DNA of 64,000 bases from Erythrobacter sp. HL-111. Lineage in GTDB: Bacteria; Pseudomonadota; Alphaproteobacteria; Sphingomonadales; Sphingomonadaceae. The notes under the pieces are model-generated. The model worked only from the letters and a program-made list of their open reading frames with translations. It searched no databases and was not told the origin of the DNA. Position numbers and translations under genes: made by a program. Each line of letters starts with the position of its first letter. The stretch's first letter is position 1. This document shows, in pieces, positions 1-8,613 of this stretch. The stretch spans positions 806,001 through 870,000 of the forward strand of contig NZ_LT629743.1 in the NCBI RefSeq assembly GCF_900105095.1, given 5' to 3'.

Positions 1-1263
1 AGGAAGCGTTCGACGCAGGAGGCGATCGACAAGATCCTCGAAGGGCTCGACTGGCTCGGCCTCGATTACGACGAGCCGCCCGTCTTCCAGTCGCATCGCG
101 CCGAACGCCATGCCGAGGTCGCGCGCAAGCTGCTCGAGGCGGGCCATGCCTACAAGTGCTTCGCCACGCCCGAGGAGCTGGAGGCGATGCGGGCGGAACA
201 GCGCGCGCAGAAGAAGCCGATGCGCTACGACGGGCGCTGGCGCGACCGCGACCCGGGCGAGGCACCCGCGGGTGCTGCCTACACGATCCGGCTCAAGACC
301 CCGCTCACCGGCGTGACCACGATCGAGGACCGCGTGCAGGGCAGCGTCTCGGTCGCCAACGAGGAGATCGACGACTACATCCTCCTGCGCGCCGACGGGA
401 CGCCGACCTACATGCTCGCGGTGGTGGTCGACGACCGCGACATGGGCGTGACCCACGTCATCCGCGGCGACGACCATCTCAACAACGCCTTCCGTCAGCT
501 CCCCATCTACCGCGCGATGCAGGAGGTCGAAGGCGGCTGGGACGATCCGGTCTATGCCCACATCCCGCTGATCCACGGACCCGACGGGGCAAAGATGTCG
601 AAGCGCCACGGGGCGGTCGGCGTTTCGACCTACCGCGACGAGCTCGGGATCCTCGCCGATGCCATGTTCAACTACCTCCTGCGGCTCGGCTGGGGGCACG
701 GCGACCGCGAGGAGATCACCCGCACCGAGGCGATCGAACTGTTCGACCTCGCCGGTGTCGGCCGGAGCCCGTCGCGCTTCGACATGAAGAAGCTCGAGAA
801 CCTCAACGGGCACTACATCCGCGAAGCCGATGACTCGCTGCTCGCCGACCTCGTCCTGCCGCGCCTGCCCGCGGGCGCCGACCGGGACCTGCTGATCGAG
901 GCCATGCCGGTGCTCAAGGTCCGCGCGCGCAATCTCAACGAAATCGCCGACGGTGCCGGCTTTCTTTTCGCCACTCGCCCGCTCGAAATGACCGAGAAAG
1001 CGGCGGGCCTGCTCGACGCCGAAGCACGCTCGCGCCTTGCATTGATTTCAAGCCGGCTTGCACAGGAAAATCGCTGGACAAGCGAGGCTCTCGAAGCCAC
1101 TACGAAGGCGCTCGCGGAGGAACTGGGATTGGGCCTCGGCAAGCTGGCGCAACCGATGCGCGCCGCACTCACCGGGACGACGACCTCGCCCGGTATTTTC
1201 GATGTTCTGGTCCTTCTGGGACGGGATGAAGCCCTGGCACGGCTCGACGCGCAGGCGGCCTGA
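1..1263 (+). CDS. gltX: Glutamate--tRNA ligase (5' end outside window)
   Basis: Cytoplasmic class I aminoacyl-tRNA synthetase that charges tRNA-Glu. The reading frame is open from the first base, so the N-terminus with the ATP-binding HIGH motif lies outside; 420 residues are present. The class I signature KMSKR is seen at about 597-612 (AKMSKRHG). The rest reads as the standard catalytic core and the helical anticodon-binding C-terminal domain. It is followed 57 bases later by citrate synthase, an order I recall from alphaproteobacteria. Discrimination between GltX and a tRNA-Gln-charging paralogue is not possible from this fragment. Confidence 0.96.
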   Translation, partial: RKRSTQEAIDKILEGLDWLGLDYDEPPVFQSHRAERHAEVARKLLEAGHAYKCFATPEELEAMRAEQRAQKKPMRYDGRWRDRDPGEAPAGAAYTIRLKTPLTGVTTIEDRVQGSVSVANEEIDDYILLRADGTPTYMLAVVVDDRDMGVTHVIRGDDHLNNAFRQLPIYRAMQEVEGGWDDPVYAHIPLIHGPDGAKMSKRHGAVGVSTYRDELGILADAMFNYLLRLGWGHGDREEITRTEAIELFDLAGVGRSPSRFDMKKLENLNGHYIREADDSLLADLVLPRLPAGADRDLLIEAMPVLKVRARNLNEIADGAGFLFATRPLEMTEKAAGLLDAEARSRLALISSRLAQENRWTSEALEATTKALAEELGLGLGKLAQPMRAALTGTTTSPGIFDVLVLLGRDEALARLDAQAA

Positions 1264-1320
1264 CCGGGCCGCCGCGCGGAGGCGCGAAGAGGGGCAAAAG
1301 GATTGAGCAGGAGACACATC

Positions 1321-2607
1321 TTGGCAGACAAGCACGCGACACTCGAGCTTGGCGGCGAAACGCATGAATTTCCCGTCCTCAGCGGCAGCACCGGACCGGA
1401 TGTCGTCGACATCCGCAAGCTTTACGGGTCGACCGGGCGCTTCACCTTCGATCCGGGCTACAAGTCGACCGCGAGCTGCGAGAGCGCACTGACCTATATC
1501 GACGGCAACGAGGGCGTCCTGCTCCATCGCGGCTACCCGATCGGGCAGCTCGCCGAACATTCCTCCTTCATGGAGGTCGCCTACCTCCTGCTCAACGGCG
1601 AACTGCCGAGCGGCGAAGAGCTCGACGATTTCACCTACACGATCACCCGCCACACCATGCTGCACGAGCAGCTGCGCCAGTTCTACCAGGGCTTCCGCCG
1701 CGACGCCCACCCGATGGCTATCATGTGCGGCGTGGTCGGTGCGCTGTCGGCGTTCTACCACGACAGCACCGACATTTCCGACCCCGAGCACCGCAAGATC
1801 TCGAGCCACCGCCTGATCGCCAAGATGCCGACGATCGCGGCGATGGCCTACAAGTACGCGATCGGCCAGCCCTTCATGCAGCCGGACAATTCGCTCAGCT
1901 ACACCGGCAATTTTTTGCGCATGACCTTCGGCGTCCCGGCCGAGGAATACGAGGTGATCCCGGCGGTCGAACGCGCGATGGACCGGATCTTCATCCTCCA
2001 CGCGGACCACGAACAGAACGCCTCGACCTCGACCGTGCGGCTCGCCGGTTCCTCGGGCGCGAACCCGTTTGCCTGCATCGCGGCGGGCATCGCCTGCCTG
2101 TGGGGCCCGGCGCATGGCGGCGCGAACGAGGCGGCGCTCAACATGCTCCGCGAAATCGGCACGCCGGACAAGATTCCGCACTACATCGAACGCGCCAAGG
2201 ACAAGAACGACCCGTTCCGCCTGATGGGCTTCGGCCACCGCGTCTACAAGAACTACGACCCGCGCGCGACCGTCATGCAGAAGACCGTGCGCGAAGTGTT
2301 CGAGGCGCTGAACGTGCAGGACCCGGTGTTCGAAACCGCGCTCCGGCTCGAGGAAATCGCGCTCAGCGACGATTATTTCCGCGAGAAGAAACTGTTCCCG
2401 AACGTGGACTTCTATTCGGGCATCATCCTGTCGGCGATCGGTTTCCCGACCACGATGTTCACCGCGCTCTTCGCGCTTGCCCGCACGGTGGGCTGGGTCG
2501 CGCAGTGGAACGAGATGATCTCCGATCCCGCCCAGGTGATCGGCCGTCCGCGCCAGCTCTACACCGGGCCGACCGAGCGCGACTACGTGCCGCTGTCCGA
2601 GCGTTGA
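1321..2607 (+). CDS. gltA: Citrate synthase
   Basis: Condenses oxaloacetate and acetyl-CoA to citrate, the entry step of the TCA cycle. The 428-residue protein has the family signature around residues 300-312 ([13 protein letters not shown]), including the catalytic His, and the upstream HADHEQNAS block. I chose the TTG at 1321 because AGGAG lies about eight bases before it and the protein then begins [12 protein letters not shown], which fits relatives. The frame is open six codons further to another TTG at 1303, but that one has no ribosome site. It sits directly behind gltX on the same strand. Confidence 0.96.
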   Translation: MADKHATLELGGETHEFPVLSGSTGPDVVDIRKLYGSTGRFTFDPGYKSTASCESALTYIDGNEGVLLHRGYPIGQLAEHSSFMEVAYLLLNGELPSGEELDDFTYTITRHTMLHEQLRQFYQGFRRDAHPMAIMCGVVGALSAFYHDSTDISDPEHRKISSHRLIAKMPTIAAMAYKYAIGQPFMQPDNSLSYTGNFLRMTFGVPAEEYEVIPAVERAMDRIFILHADHEQNASTSTVRLAGSSGANPFACIAAGIACLWGPAHGGANEAALNMLREIGTPDKIPHYIERAKDKNDPFRLMGFGHRVYKNYDPRATVMQKTVREVFEALNVQDPVFETALRLEEIALSDDYFREKKLFPNVDFYSGIILSAIGFPTTMFTALFALARTVGWVAQWNEMISDPAQVIGRPRQLYTGPTERDYVPLSER

Positions 2608-2627
2608 CGGCGGAGCGAACCGGGACG

Positions 2628-2840
2628 ATGGGGCGGCCCTTCCTCGTGCTTGCGGTGCAGGTGCTGGGGGCCGCCCTCGTCTTTTCGGGCCTGCTGTGGG
2701 CGCTCCAGGGGCTCGGCATCGTCATGTGGCCGCCGGGCAGTTTCATGCTCGCCCAGCGCGAATGGGCGCTTTACGGCGGGATCACGGCGGCGATCGGCGC
2801 GCTTCTCGTCTGGGCGGGCGGGCGCTTCCTGAAGCGTTAA
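2628..2840 (+). CDS. Small two-helix membrane protein
   Basis: Unrecognised 70-residue protein that starts 20 bases after the citrate synthase stop. Residues about 4-24 (FLVLAVQVLGAALVFSGLLW) and 47-66 form two hydrophobic helices, with a short loop rich in Pro, Gly and Arg between them and a basic C-terminus (GRFLKR). It is probably an inner-membrane protein co-transcribed with gltA. Its stop overlaps the stop of the convergent kinase-like gene by four bases. No function can be assigned. Confidence 0.7.
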   Translation: MGRPFLVLAVQVLGAALVFSGLLWALQGLGIVMWPPGSFMLAQREWALYGGITAAIGALLVWAGGRFLKR

Positions 2841-4246
2841 GCCGTGCCTTCGTTGCCATGCGCGGGTAGGTCGAGCCGGAAGACCGCCCCGTCGCCTTCG
2901 CCCGCCGCCACCGTCAGGTCGCCCCCCATCGCCCGCGCAAGCCGGCGCGAGATGTAGAGGCCGAGGCCCGATCCCCCGTCATTGTCGCGGCCCAGGCGCT
3001 CGAACTTGTCGAAGATGCGCGCGGCCTGTTCGTCGCTTACGCCCGGCCCCTCGTCCGCGACGGTGACCGCGACGCGCCCGTCCGCCCCGGCGTGGGTCCG
3101 AACCGTCACCCGGCTTTCGGCGGGGGAATAGGCGATCGCGTTGCCGATGAGGTTGAGGAGGACCTGCAGCACCCGCCGGAACTCGGCCGTGGCGATCCGG
3201 CTTTCATGCTCGCCCGGCAGGTCGAGCGCGATGTCGCGCGCCTGCGCCCGGACGCCCAGGATGCCCCCCGCCCGGCGCGCCGCATCGGCAAGGTCGACCT
3301 TTTCGCGGGCGGTGGAAAAGCCGGGCGCCTCGACCACTTCGAGGTCGGCAAGGTCATCCAGCATCCCCGAAAGGTGCTGTCCGGCGGCGACGATGGTGCC
3401 GGCATATTCGGTGTATTCCTCGCGCAGCGGCCCGGCGAGGCGCGCGCGGATGGTCTCCGCATTGGCGATGATGCGCGCGATCGGCTGGCGCAGGACCGGG
3501 GTCAGCGCGCTCCCGATGAGCCGGCCGTGCCCGGACACGGCGGCCTCCTCCTCGCTGCCCTCCCCGCCATCGCCGAGCGGTTCCTGCGGCACCAGCAGCC
3601 ATTCGAAACCGGCCGGCGCGGTGGTCACCGTCCCCAGAGGAAGCAGCCGCACGCGCCAGCGCCGCTCCGAGCCCGGCAGGCTGCAGTGCGCCCCGTCGAG
3701 CAGGCGCCAGTGCATCGGCTGGCGGTGGGCGATGTCCTGCAGGGTGACGTAGCTGGTCCACACCCGCCCCGGCTGGTCGGCAATGGCCTGTTCGAGCGCC
3801 TTCGCATCGGGCGCCCCGGCGCTGACGAGCTGGACCCGCTGGCGCGCATCGAGCCGTCCGCTCGCCTCGGCGCTGGCGCGGTCGATCGCGTCGAGCTGTT
3901 CGGCGAACTCGCCCCCGCCCGATCCCGCGAGCGGGCGCGGATGGCGCTGCCAGTTCTCGACGAGGAGCTCGCACCCGCCGCCCTCGCTTTCCTCGCGCGG
4001 ATGAATGCGGACGAAGCCGGAGACGACCTCCTCGCCGTCATGGGCGCTGAATTCGCGGGCGAGGCGCAGGCCCATGGCGCGCGCCTGGCGCACCAGGTCG
4101 AGCAGGTCGGGCACCGCGAGCATCCCCGGCAGGTTGCCCCCGCAGGCCGCCTGCAAATCGGCGAGCGGTTCGTCCGCGATGACGAGCCGGTCGCGCGCAT
4201 CGGTCAGCCCGCGTGCCGCCAGCAGGGTGTCGCCGCGCTCGATCAC
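2837..4246 (-). CDS. Histidine-kinase-like ATPase lacking the phospho-accepting His
   Basis: A 469-residue cytoplasmic protein with no membrane segment. Residues 1-235 hold a poorly conserved sensor region, probably PAS-like. Residues 240-305 form the dimerisation helices and about 315-465 the HATPase_c domain. The ATP site is intact: N box NLIGNAIAYS (Asn369), G1 DEGPGV (398-403) and G2 GSGLGLYISR (425-434). In the H box, where relatives read HELRTPL, this protein reads PVLRQPI, so Pro250 replaces the phosphorylated His. It could act as an ATP-binding scaffold, a phosphatase or a regulator like DivL. Its start overlaps the preceding gene by four bases (ATGA), so the two are probably translationally coupled. 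Confidence 0.85.
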   Translation of the reverse strand: MIERGDTLLAARGLTDARDRLVIADEPLADLQAACGGNLPGMLAVPDLLDLVRQARAMGLRLAREFSAHDGEEVVSGFVRIHPREESEGGGCELLVENWQRHPRPLAGSGGGEFAEQLDAIDRASAEASGRLDARQRVQLVSAGAPDAKALEQAIADQPGRVWTSYVTLQDIAHRQPMHWRLLDGAHCSLPGSERRWRVRLLPLGTVTTAPAGFEWLLVPQEPLGDGGEGSEEEAAVSGHGRLIGSALTPVLRQPIARIIANAETIRARLAGPLREEYTEYAGTIVAAGQHLSGMLDDLADLEVVEAPGFSTAREKVDLADAARRAGGILGVRAQARDIALDLPGEHESRIATAEFRRVLQVLLNLIGNAIAYSPAESRVTVRTHAGADGRVAVTVADEGPGVSDEQAARIFDKFERLGRDNDGGSGLGLYISRRLARAMGGDLTVAAGEGDGAVFRLDLPAHGNEGTA

Positions 4247-5226
4247 CGCTCGATGTCCACCACGCGCGCGTCAGACCGGGCAAGGATCGCCTGCGCCCGG
4301 TCGGGCGCGAGCTCACCGATCACGCCGGGCACCCTGACGCCGGGTTCGAGCAGCATGAACTGCCGCTCGATCGCCTGCGCGTCCATCCCGGCGGCGCGAA
4401 AGGCGAGCGCGAGGCGTGCGGCCTGGCTTTCGTGGCAGGCGATCACCGCGTTCTCGCGCGGCTGCCGGGTGACCGAGGCGAGCGCGCTGGCGAACAGGGC
4501 GAGCCCGGCGTGTTCGAGTTCGAGCGCGGCGAGCACCCCGCTCCCCATCGCCGAGACGAGCCGGGCAAGCAGCCCCGCCCGGCTTTCGCCTTCGTCGTGG
4601 GAGCGCTTGAGCCGTTCGATCGCGCCGCGCGGCACGCCGCCCCGCTCGCCCGCGCGCGCGGCCGTTTCCCAGCAGGCGATGACGGCGAGGAAGAGTTCGG
4701 CCGGAAGCTCGCTTAGCGGCATGTCCATGCGCCGCTGACTCTGGATAAAACGCGACTGCGCCGCGAGCGTCGTCATCGCAAGCTCGGCGATCGCCGGCCG
4801 GTCCGACGCGATCAGCTCCTGCAGGAGCGGGCTCAGCACCGGGTCGAGCGAGGCGCGCCTTTCGAGCCGTTCGGCGAGGTGGCTTTCGAGCGCGAGGACA
4901 TGGGAATGGCCGAGCACGACATGGTCCTGCGCCAGGTGCGCGGCCAGGGCATCGACCGCCTCGGCCGGGGCGGGCGGACCATGCGCCGGGCTTCCGAGCA
5001 CCTCGGCCCGTTCTGCGGCGAGCAATTGCCGGGCGAGATGATCGAGCATCCCCCGCACCCGCGCGACGATCGCATCGCTGACGAGCGGCTGGCCGGAACT
5101 TGCCAGCAAGTGCGCGAGCACCGGCGCGACCCCGCGCAAGGAACGATCCCCCCGCGCGAGTTCTTCGCTGAGGATGCTCTCGACACTGGCCGATGTTCCG
5201 TGAAGGCTGTTTGCACTCTGCGCCAT
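4243..5226 (-). CDS. Uncharacterised all-helical protein
   Basis: A 327-residue soluble protein that I do not recognise with confidence. It is rich in Ala, Leu, Arg and Glu, and the helices look repeat-like, broadly like HEAT or DUF2336-type alphaproteobacterial proteins. There is no signal peptide, no membrane segment and no clear catalytic motif. It ends with ATGA shared with the histidine-kinase-like gene and follows an Hpt-like gene by 134 bases on the same strand, so a role in the same signalling module is likely but unproven. Confidence 0.7.
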   Translation of the reverse strand: MAQSANSLHGTSASVESILSEELARGDRSLRGVAPVLAHLLASSGQPLVSDAIVARVRGMLDHLARQLLAAERAEVLGSPAHGPPAPAEAVDALAAHLAQDHVVLGHSHVLALESHLAERLERRASLDPVLSPLLQELIASDRPAIAELAMTTLAAQSRFIQSQRRMDMPLSELPAELFLAVIACWETAARAGERGGVPRGAIERLKRSHDEGESRAGLLARLVSAMGSGVLAALELEHAGLALFASALASVTRQPRENAVIACHESQAARLALAFRAAGMDAQAIERQFMLLEPGVRVPGVIGELAPDRAQAILARSDARVVDIER

Positions 5227-5360
5227 AAATGCCCGATAACGCGCGTATAGTTAAACCCGCGTTAGCCCATCGGCGCCCCGAACGCAGCAGGAACCGTGCG
5301 CGCGCCGCGAGCGCGAGCCCGACCGCCGCGGACGCGGGACGGGTCGCGTTTTCGGGCAGG

Positions 5361-5672
5361 TCAGGCGCGCGCGCGGCCCGAAAAGCGGGCGAGCACGGTT
5401 TCGATACCGCGGATCGCGGCCGGTTCGCCGGGCGCGGAGGCGAGCGCGTTGTCGGCCGCGAGCAGCAGTTCCTCGGCATGGAAGCTCGCCGCGAGGCCCT
5501 TCAGCCGCATCGCCGCGACGTGCCAGTTCCCGTCACAGCGCGAGCGCCGCAGGAGATCGAGCTGGCGCGCAGCGCTGGCGAGGAAGGCTTCGCGCAATTC
5601 GCCCATCAGCGCCGGGTCGCCCCCTGCCGCCGCCGCGATCGTCGCATCGAGAGCGCCACTTTCATAAGCCAT
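5361..5672 (-). CDS. Hpt-domain-like protein without the active-site His
   Basis: A 103-residue helical protein whose size and pattern fit a stand-alone histidine phosphotransfer (Hpt) domain. The hallmark H-x-L-K-G is present as MRLKG at residues 55-59: Leu, Lys and Gly are kept, but the phosphorylated His is Met55. The sequence around it (AAMRLKGLAASF) is otherwise a good match. It can therefore not carry phosphate in the usual way and may act as a docking or decoy domain. It lies upstream of the kinase-like pair and is divergent from the coiled-coil gene, with 69 bases between them. Confidence 0.75.
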   Translation of the reverse strand: MAYESGALDATIAAAAGGDPALMGELREAFLASAARQLDLLRRSRCDGNWHVAAMRLKGLAASFHAEELLLAADNALASAPGEPAAIRGIETVLARFSGRARA

Positions 5673-5741
5673 GACGAGGACTTATCCGCGACGAAGTTAA
5701 AGCGGGGTTTATCGCGAGTGCGGGTGTGGTATTGTTCGGCC

Positions 5742-8327
5742 ATGTCTGGTGGACATCATATCAGGGCGATCGGCCGCGGCGCGCGACCCCGCGAACCGGA
5801 AGGGTCGGGGTCGCAGCCGACTGTCGCGGACGAAGCTGCCCGCGAGGACGACACGCTCCTGCTCGAACACGAGACGGTCGAGGAAAGCTGGACCGAGGCC
5901 GAGCCCGATTGGTCCGACGCCGCGCCCGCGGGTACCCGGTTCGACCGGGTGGTGAGCGTTCTCGCCGCACTCGCCATCGCCGCGTGGACCGGGTTCTTCG
6001 CCTGGGCGATGCGGGCGGAATGGAACGCTGCGGCCTCCGCTCCCCCTTCGGCCTGGGCCGGCTGGATCATCGACTGGTCGGTGCCGGTGCTGCTCGTCGC
6101 GGTCATCTACCTCGTCGCGATGCGCAATTCGCGGGCCGAAGCGAAGCGCTTCGCCGCCTCGGCCGCGCTGCTCAGCCGCGAAAGCGCCGAGCTCGAGGAA
6201 CGGCTCGCCGTGGTCAACCGCGAACTCAGCCTCGCGCGCGAATTCCTCGCCGCGCAGTCGCGCGAACTCGAATCGCTCGGCCGGATCGCGAGCGAACGGA
6301 TCTCGGCCCATGCCGGCGAATTGCAGCGGCTCATCAACGACAACGGCGCGCAGGTGGAAGCGATCGGTTCGGCCAGCGAGACCGCGCTCGCCAACATGAA
6401 CCGGCTGCGCGACGACCTCCCGGTGATCGCCAATTCGGCGCGCGACGTTTCCAACCAGATCGGCAATGCCGGCCGCACCGCGCACGGCCAGCTCGACGAG
6501 CTCGTCGCCGGGTTCGAGCGGTTGAACCAGTTCGGCACGGCCAGCGCGAGCCAGGTCGCCGCGCTCAGCCAGAAAGTCGCGGAGACGCTGGCGGGCTTCG
6601 AGAATCAACTCTCCGCGATCGAACAGCTTGGCGCAGGCCGGCTGGCGGCGCTCCGCGAGGAAGCGGGCGATTACCGCGCCGCCTTCGAGCAAGCCGAGGA
6701 AGGCGCGATCGCGGCGCTGCGCGAACGGGTCGCGGCACTGCGCGCGGAAAGCGAGTCCGCCGCGAGCGACCTGCGCCAGGGCGAGGATGCGGCGCTCGCC
6801 CGGCTGCACGAGGCGAAGGACCGCCTGCACGACGAGATCGCCGAAACCATCGCCACGCTCGAAGGGCTCGACCGGCAGGCGATGGAGGCGGCGCGCAAGC
6901 GGCTCGTCGACCTCAACGAGGAAGCCGGCCGGTTCGACGACCGCCTCGAAGCGCGCGACCTTCGCTTCATGGAGGAGATGCGGCGGCGGCAGGACGAATT
7001 CGAGACCCGCGAATCGCAGGCGAGCGAAATCCTCGCCCAGCGGCTCGCCGACCTCGACGAAGCGCTCGCCCAGCGCCGCGAGGCGCAGGTCGAGGACACT
7101 GCGAAGCTTGTCCGGCACGGGCAGGAACTGGGTGCGGAAATCGAACGGCTGGGCGCGCTCATCGCGGAGATCGGACGCCAGAGCGACGCGACGCGCGAGA
7201 GCCTCGGCTCGGGGCTCGACGCGCTCGGGGAACAGCTCGATGCGCGGCGGCGCGAACTGGCCGAAACCGATCGCCTGCTGTCCGACCTGACCGAAGCGGG
7301 AATTCGGCTCCTCGAGATCATCCAGTCGGGCGCGCGTCACGCCCGCGAGGACCTGCCGAAAGCGATCGAGACCGCGACCGGAGGCCTTTCGTCGGTGGAG
7401 CAGCGCGTCGAGGCGCTCGGCGGCCTGATGCTGACCGCCAAGGGGCACGGCGACGAGCTGACGAACCGCCTGGCCGGGACCAGGGACGAGATCGAGGCGA
7501 CCGACGGCGCGCTCGACCGGCTCGCGGCGCGACTGGCCGCACAAGCGGAGGAAACCCTTGCCCGGCTGGGCGGCCTGCGCGGCGGGTTCGAACGGCTCGT
7601 CGAGGAAAGCGACCGGCTCGGCGGCGAGACGCAGGACCGCCTGCGCACGGCGCTCGAGGAACTGCGCGCGGCGACCGAGGCCGCCTTCCGCACGATCGAC
7701 GAAGGCGCGCGCGAGCGGCTGGCGAAACTCGGCGGGGAAATGGGCGAACAGGCGGTCGAGGCGCTCGAACGCTCGCTTCGCAGCGAGAGCGCAGCGACGA
7801 TCGGCAAGATCGAACAGGCCGCTGCCCATGCCTCCGGCGTCGGGCGCGAGGCGGCGGCGCAGCTGCGCGACCAGCTCGCCCGCGTCAACGAACTCGCCGG
7901 CAATCTCGAACAGCGTGTCGCGCGCGCCCGCGAGATGGCCGAAGAGAAGGTCAGCAATGATTTCGCCCGGCGCATGGCGCTCATCACCGACAGTCTCAAT
8001 TCGGCTTCGATCGATATCGCCTCGGCGCTTTCGACCGAGGTAACCGACACGGCATGGGACGCCTATCTCAAGGGCGATCGCGGCATCTTCACCCGCCGCG
8101 CGGTGCGGCTGCTGGACGGGAACGACGCCAAGGCTATCGCCGAGCTCTACCAGCGGGACGAGGATTTCAAGGCCGCGGTGTCGCGCTACATCCACGATTT
8201 CGAGGCCATGCTGCGCGCGATGCTTTCGACCCGCGACGGCAATGCGCTGGGCGTGACGGTGCTGGGATCGGACGCCGGCAAGCTCTACGTCGCGCTCGCC
8301 CAGGCGATCGAACGCTTCCGCGGCTAG
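5742..8327 (+). CDS. Membrane-anchored long coiled-coil protein
   Basis: An 861-residue protein of unknown function. Residues 1-65 are acidic and probably disordered. Two hydrophobic helices follow at about 69-90 and 107-127 with a short loop. From about 130 to 780 the sequence is an almost unbroken heptad-rich coiled coil full of Glu, Arg, Ala and Leu. The last ~90 residues (from about 765) form a distinct helical domain. I chose ATG 5742; the frame is open upstream but that stretch does not look coding. The end overlaps the convergent DUF1467 gene by four bases. It may be a cell-envelope or chromosome-organising scaffold. Automatic labels such as ATPase or SMC are not supported, since no Walker motif is visible. 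Confidence 0.85.
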   Translation: MSGGHHIRAIGRGARPREPEGSGSQPTVADEAAREDDTLLLEHETVEESWTEAEPDWSDAAPAGTRFDRVVSVLAALAIAAWTGFFAWAMRAEWNAAASAPPSAWAGWIIDWSVPVLLVAVIYLVAMRNSRAEAKRFAASAALLSRESAELEERLAVVNRELSLAREFLAAQSRELESLGRIASERISAHAGELQRLINDNGAQVEAIGSASETALANMNRLRDDLPVIANSARDVSNQIGNAGRTAHGQLDELVAGFERLNQFGTASASQVAALSQKVAETLAGFENQLSAIEQLGAGRLAALREEAGDYRAAFEQAEEGAIAALRERVAALRAESESAASDLRQGEDAALARLHEAKDRLHDEIAETIATLEGLDRQAMEAARKRLVDLNEEAGRFDDRLEARDLRFMEEMRRRQDEFETRESQASEILAQRLADLDEALAQRREAQVEDTAKLVRHGQELGAEIERLGALIAEIGRQSDATRESLGSGLDALGEQLDARRRELAETDRLLSDLTEAGIRLLEIIQSGARHAREDLPKAIETATGGLSSVEQRVEALGGLMLTAKGHGDELTNRLAGTRDEIEATDGALDRLAARLAAQAEETLARLGGLRGGFERLVEESDRLGGETQDRLRTALEELRAATEAAFRTIDEGARERLAKLGGEMGEQAVEALERSLRSESAATIGKIEQAAAHASGVGREAAAQLRDQLARVNELAGNLEQRVARAREMAEEKVSNDFARRMALITDSLNSASIDIASALSTEVTDTAWDAYLKGDRGIFTRRAVRLLDGNDAKAIAELYQRDEDFKAAVSRYIHDFEAMLRAMLSTRDGNALGVTVLGSDAGKLYVALAQAIERFRG

Positions 8328-8608
8328 CGCTGCAGGTCGGCCGGCGGTTCGGGCATCAGGTCGAGGTCCGCCGCGGTGATCCAACCCTGCTCGTAATTGA
8401 GGACATAGATGCCCGTCAGCACGGCGGCGAGCACCGTCGCGCGCAGGGCGAGCCGGCCGGGGCGGAAATTGACCGGCGCGCTCTCCGCCTGGCCGGGCAC
8501 CTTGTCGACCCCCGCCTCGTCCGCGGTCCGCACGCCGAAGGGCAGCATCACGAAGGCGGTGGCGATCCAGACGAGGAAGTAGATCGCGAGGATCGAGGTC
8601 CATTGCAT
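8324..8608 (-). CDS. DUF1467 family membrane protein
   Basis: A 94-residue protein matching the alphaproteobacterial DUF1467 family, including the signature LPFGVRTADE at residues 22-31. It has two hydrophobic helices, about 5-25 and 54-71. The role is unknown. It starts five bases after the stop of ribonuclease J and is the last gene of the long nuo-birA-coaX-rnj run, a position I recall for this family in related genomes. Confidence 0.88.
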   Translation of the reverse strand: MQWTSILAIYFLVWIATAFVMLPFGVRTADEAGVDKVPGQAESAPVNFRPGRLALRATVLAAVLTGIYVLNYEQGWITAADLDLMPEPPADLQR

Positions 8609-8613
8609 CGCGT

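Noticed and set aside
5229..5741. In-frame upstream extension of the coiled-coil gene
   Set aside because: The stretch runs antisense through the Hpt-like gene and has no ribosome site or plausible protein pattern; ATG 5742 gives a sensible N-terminus.
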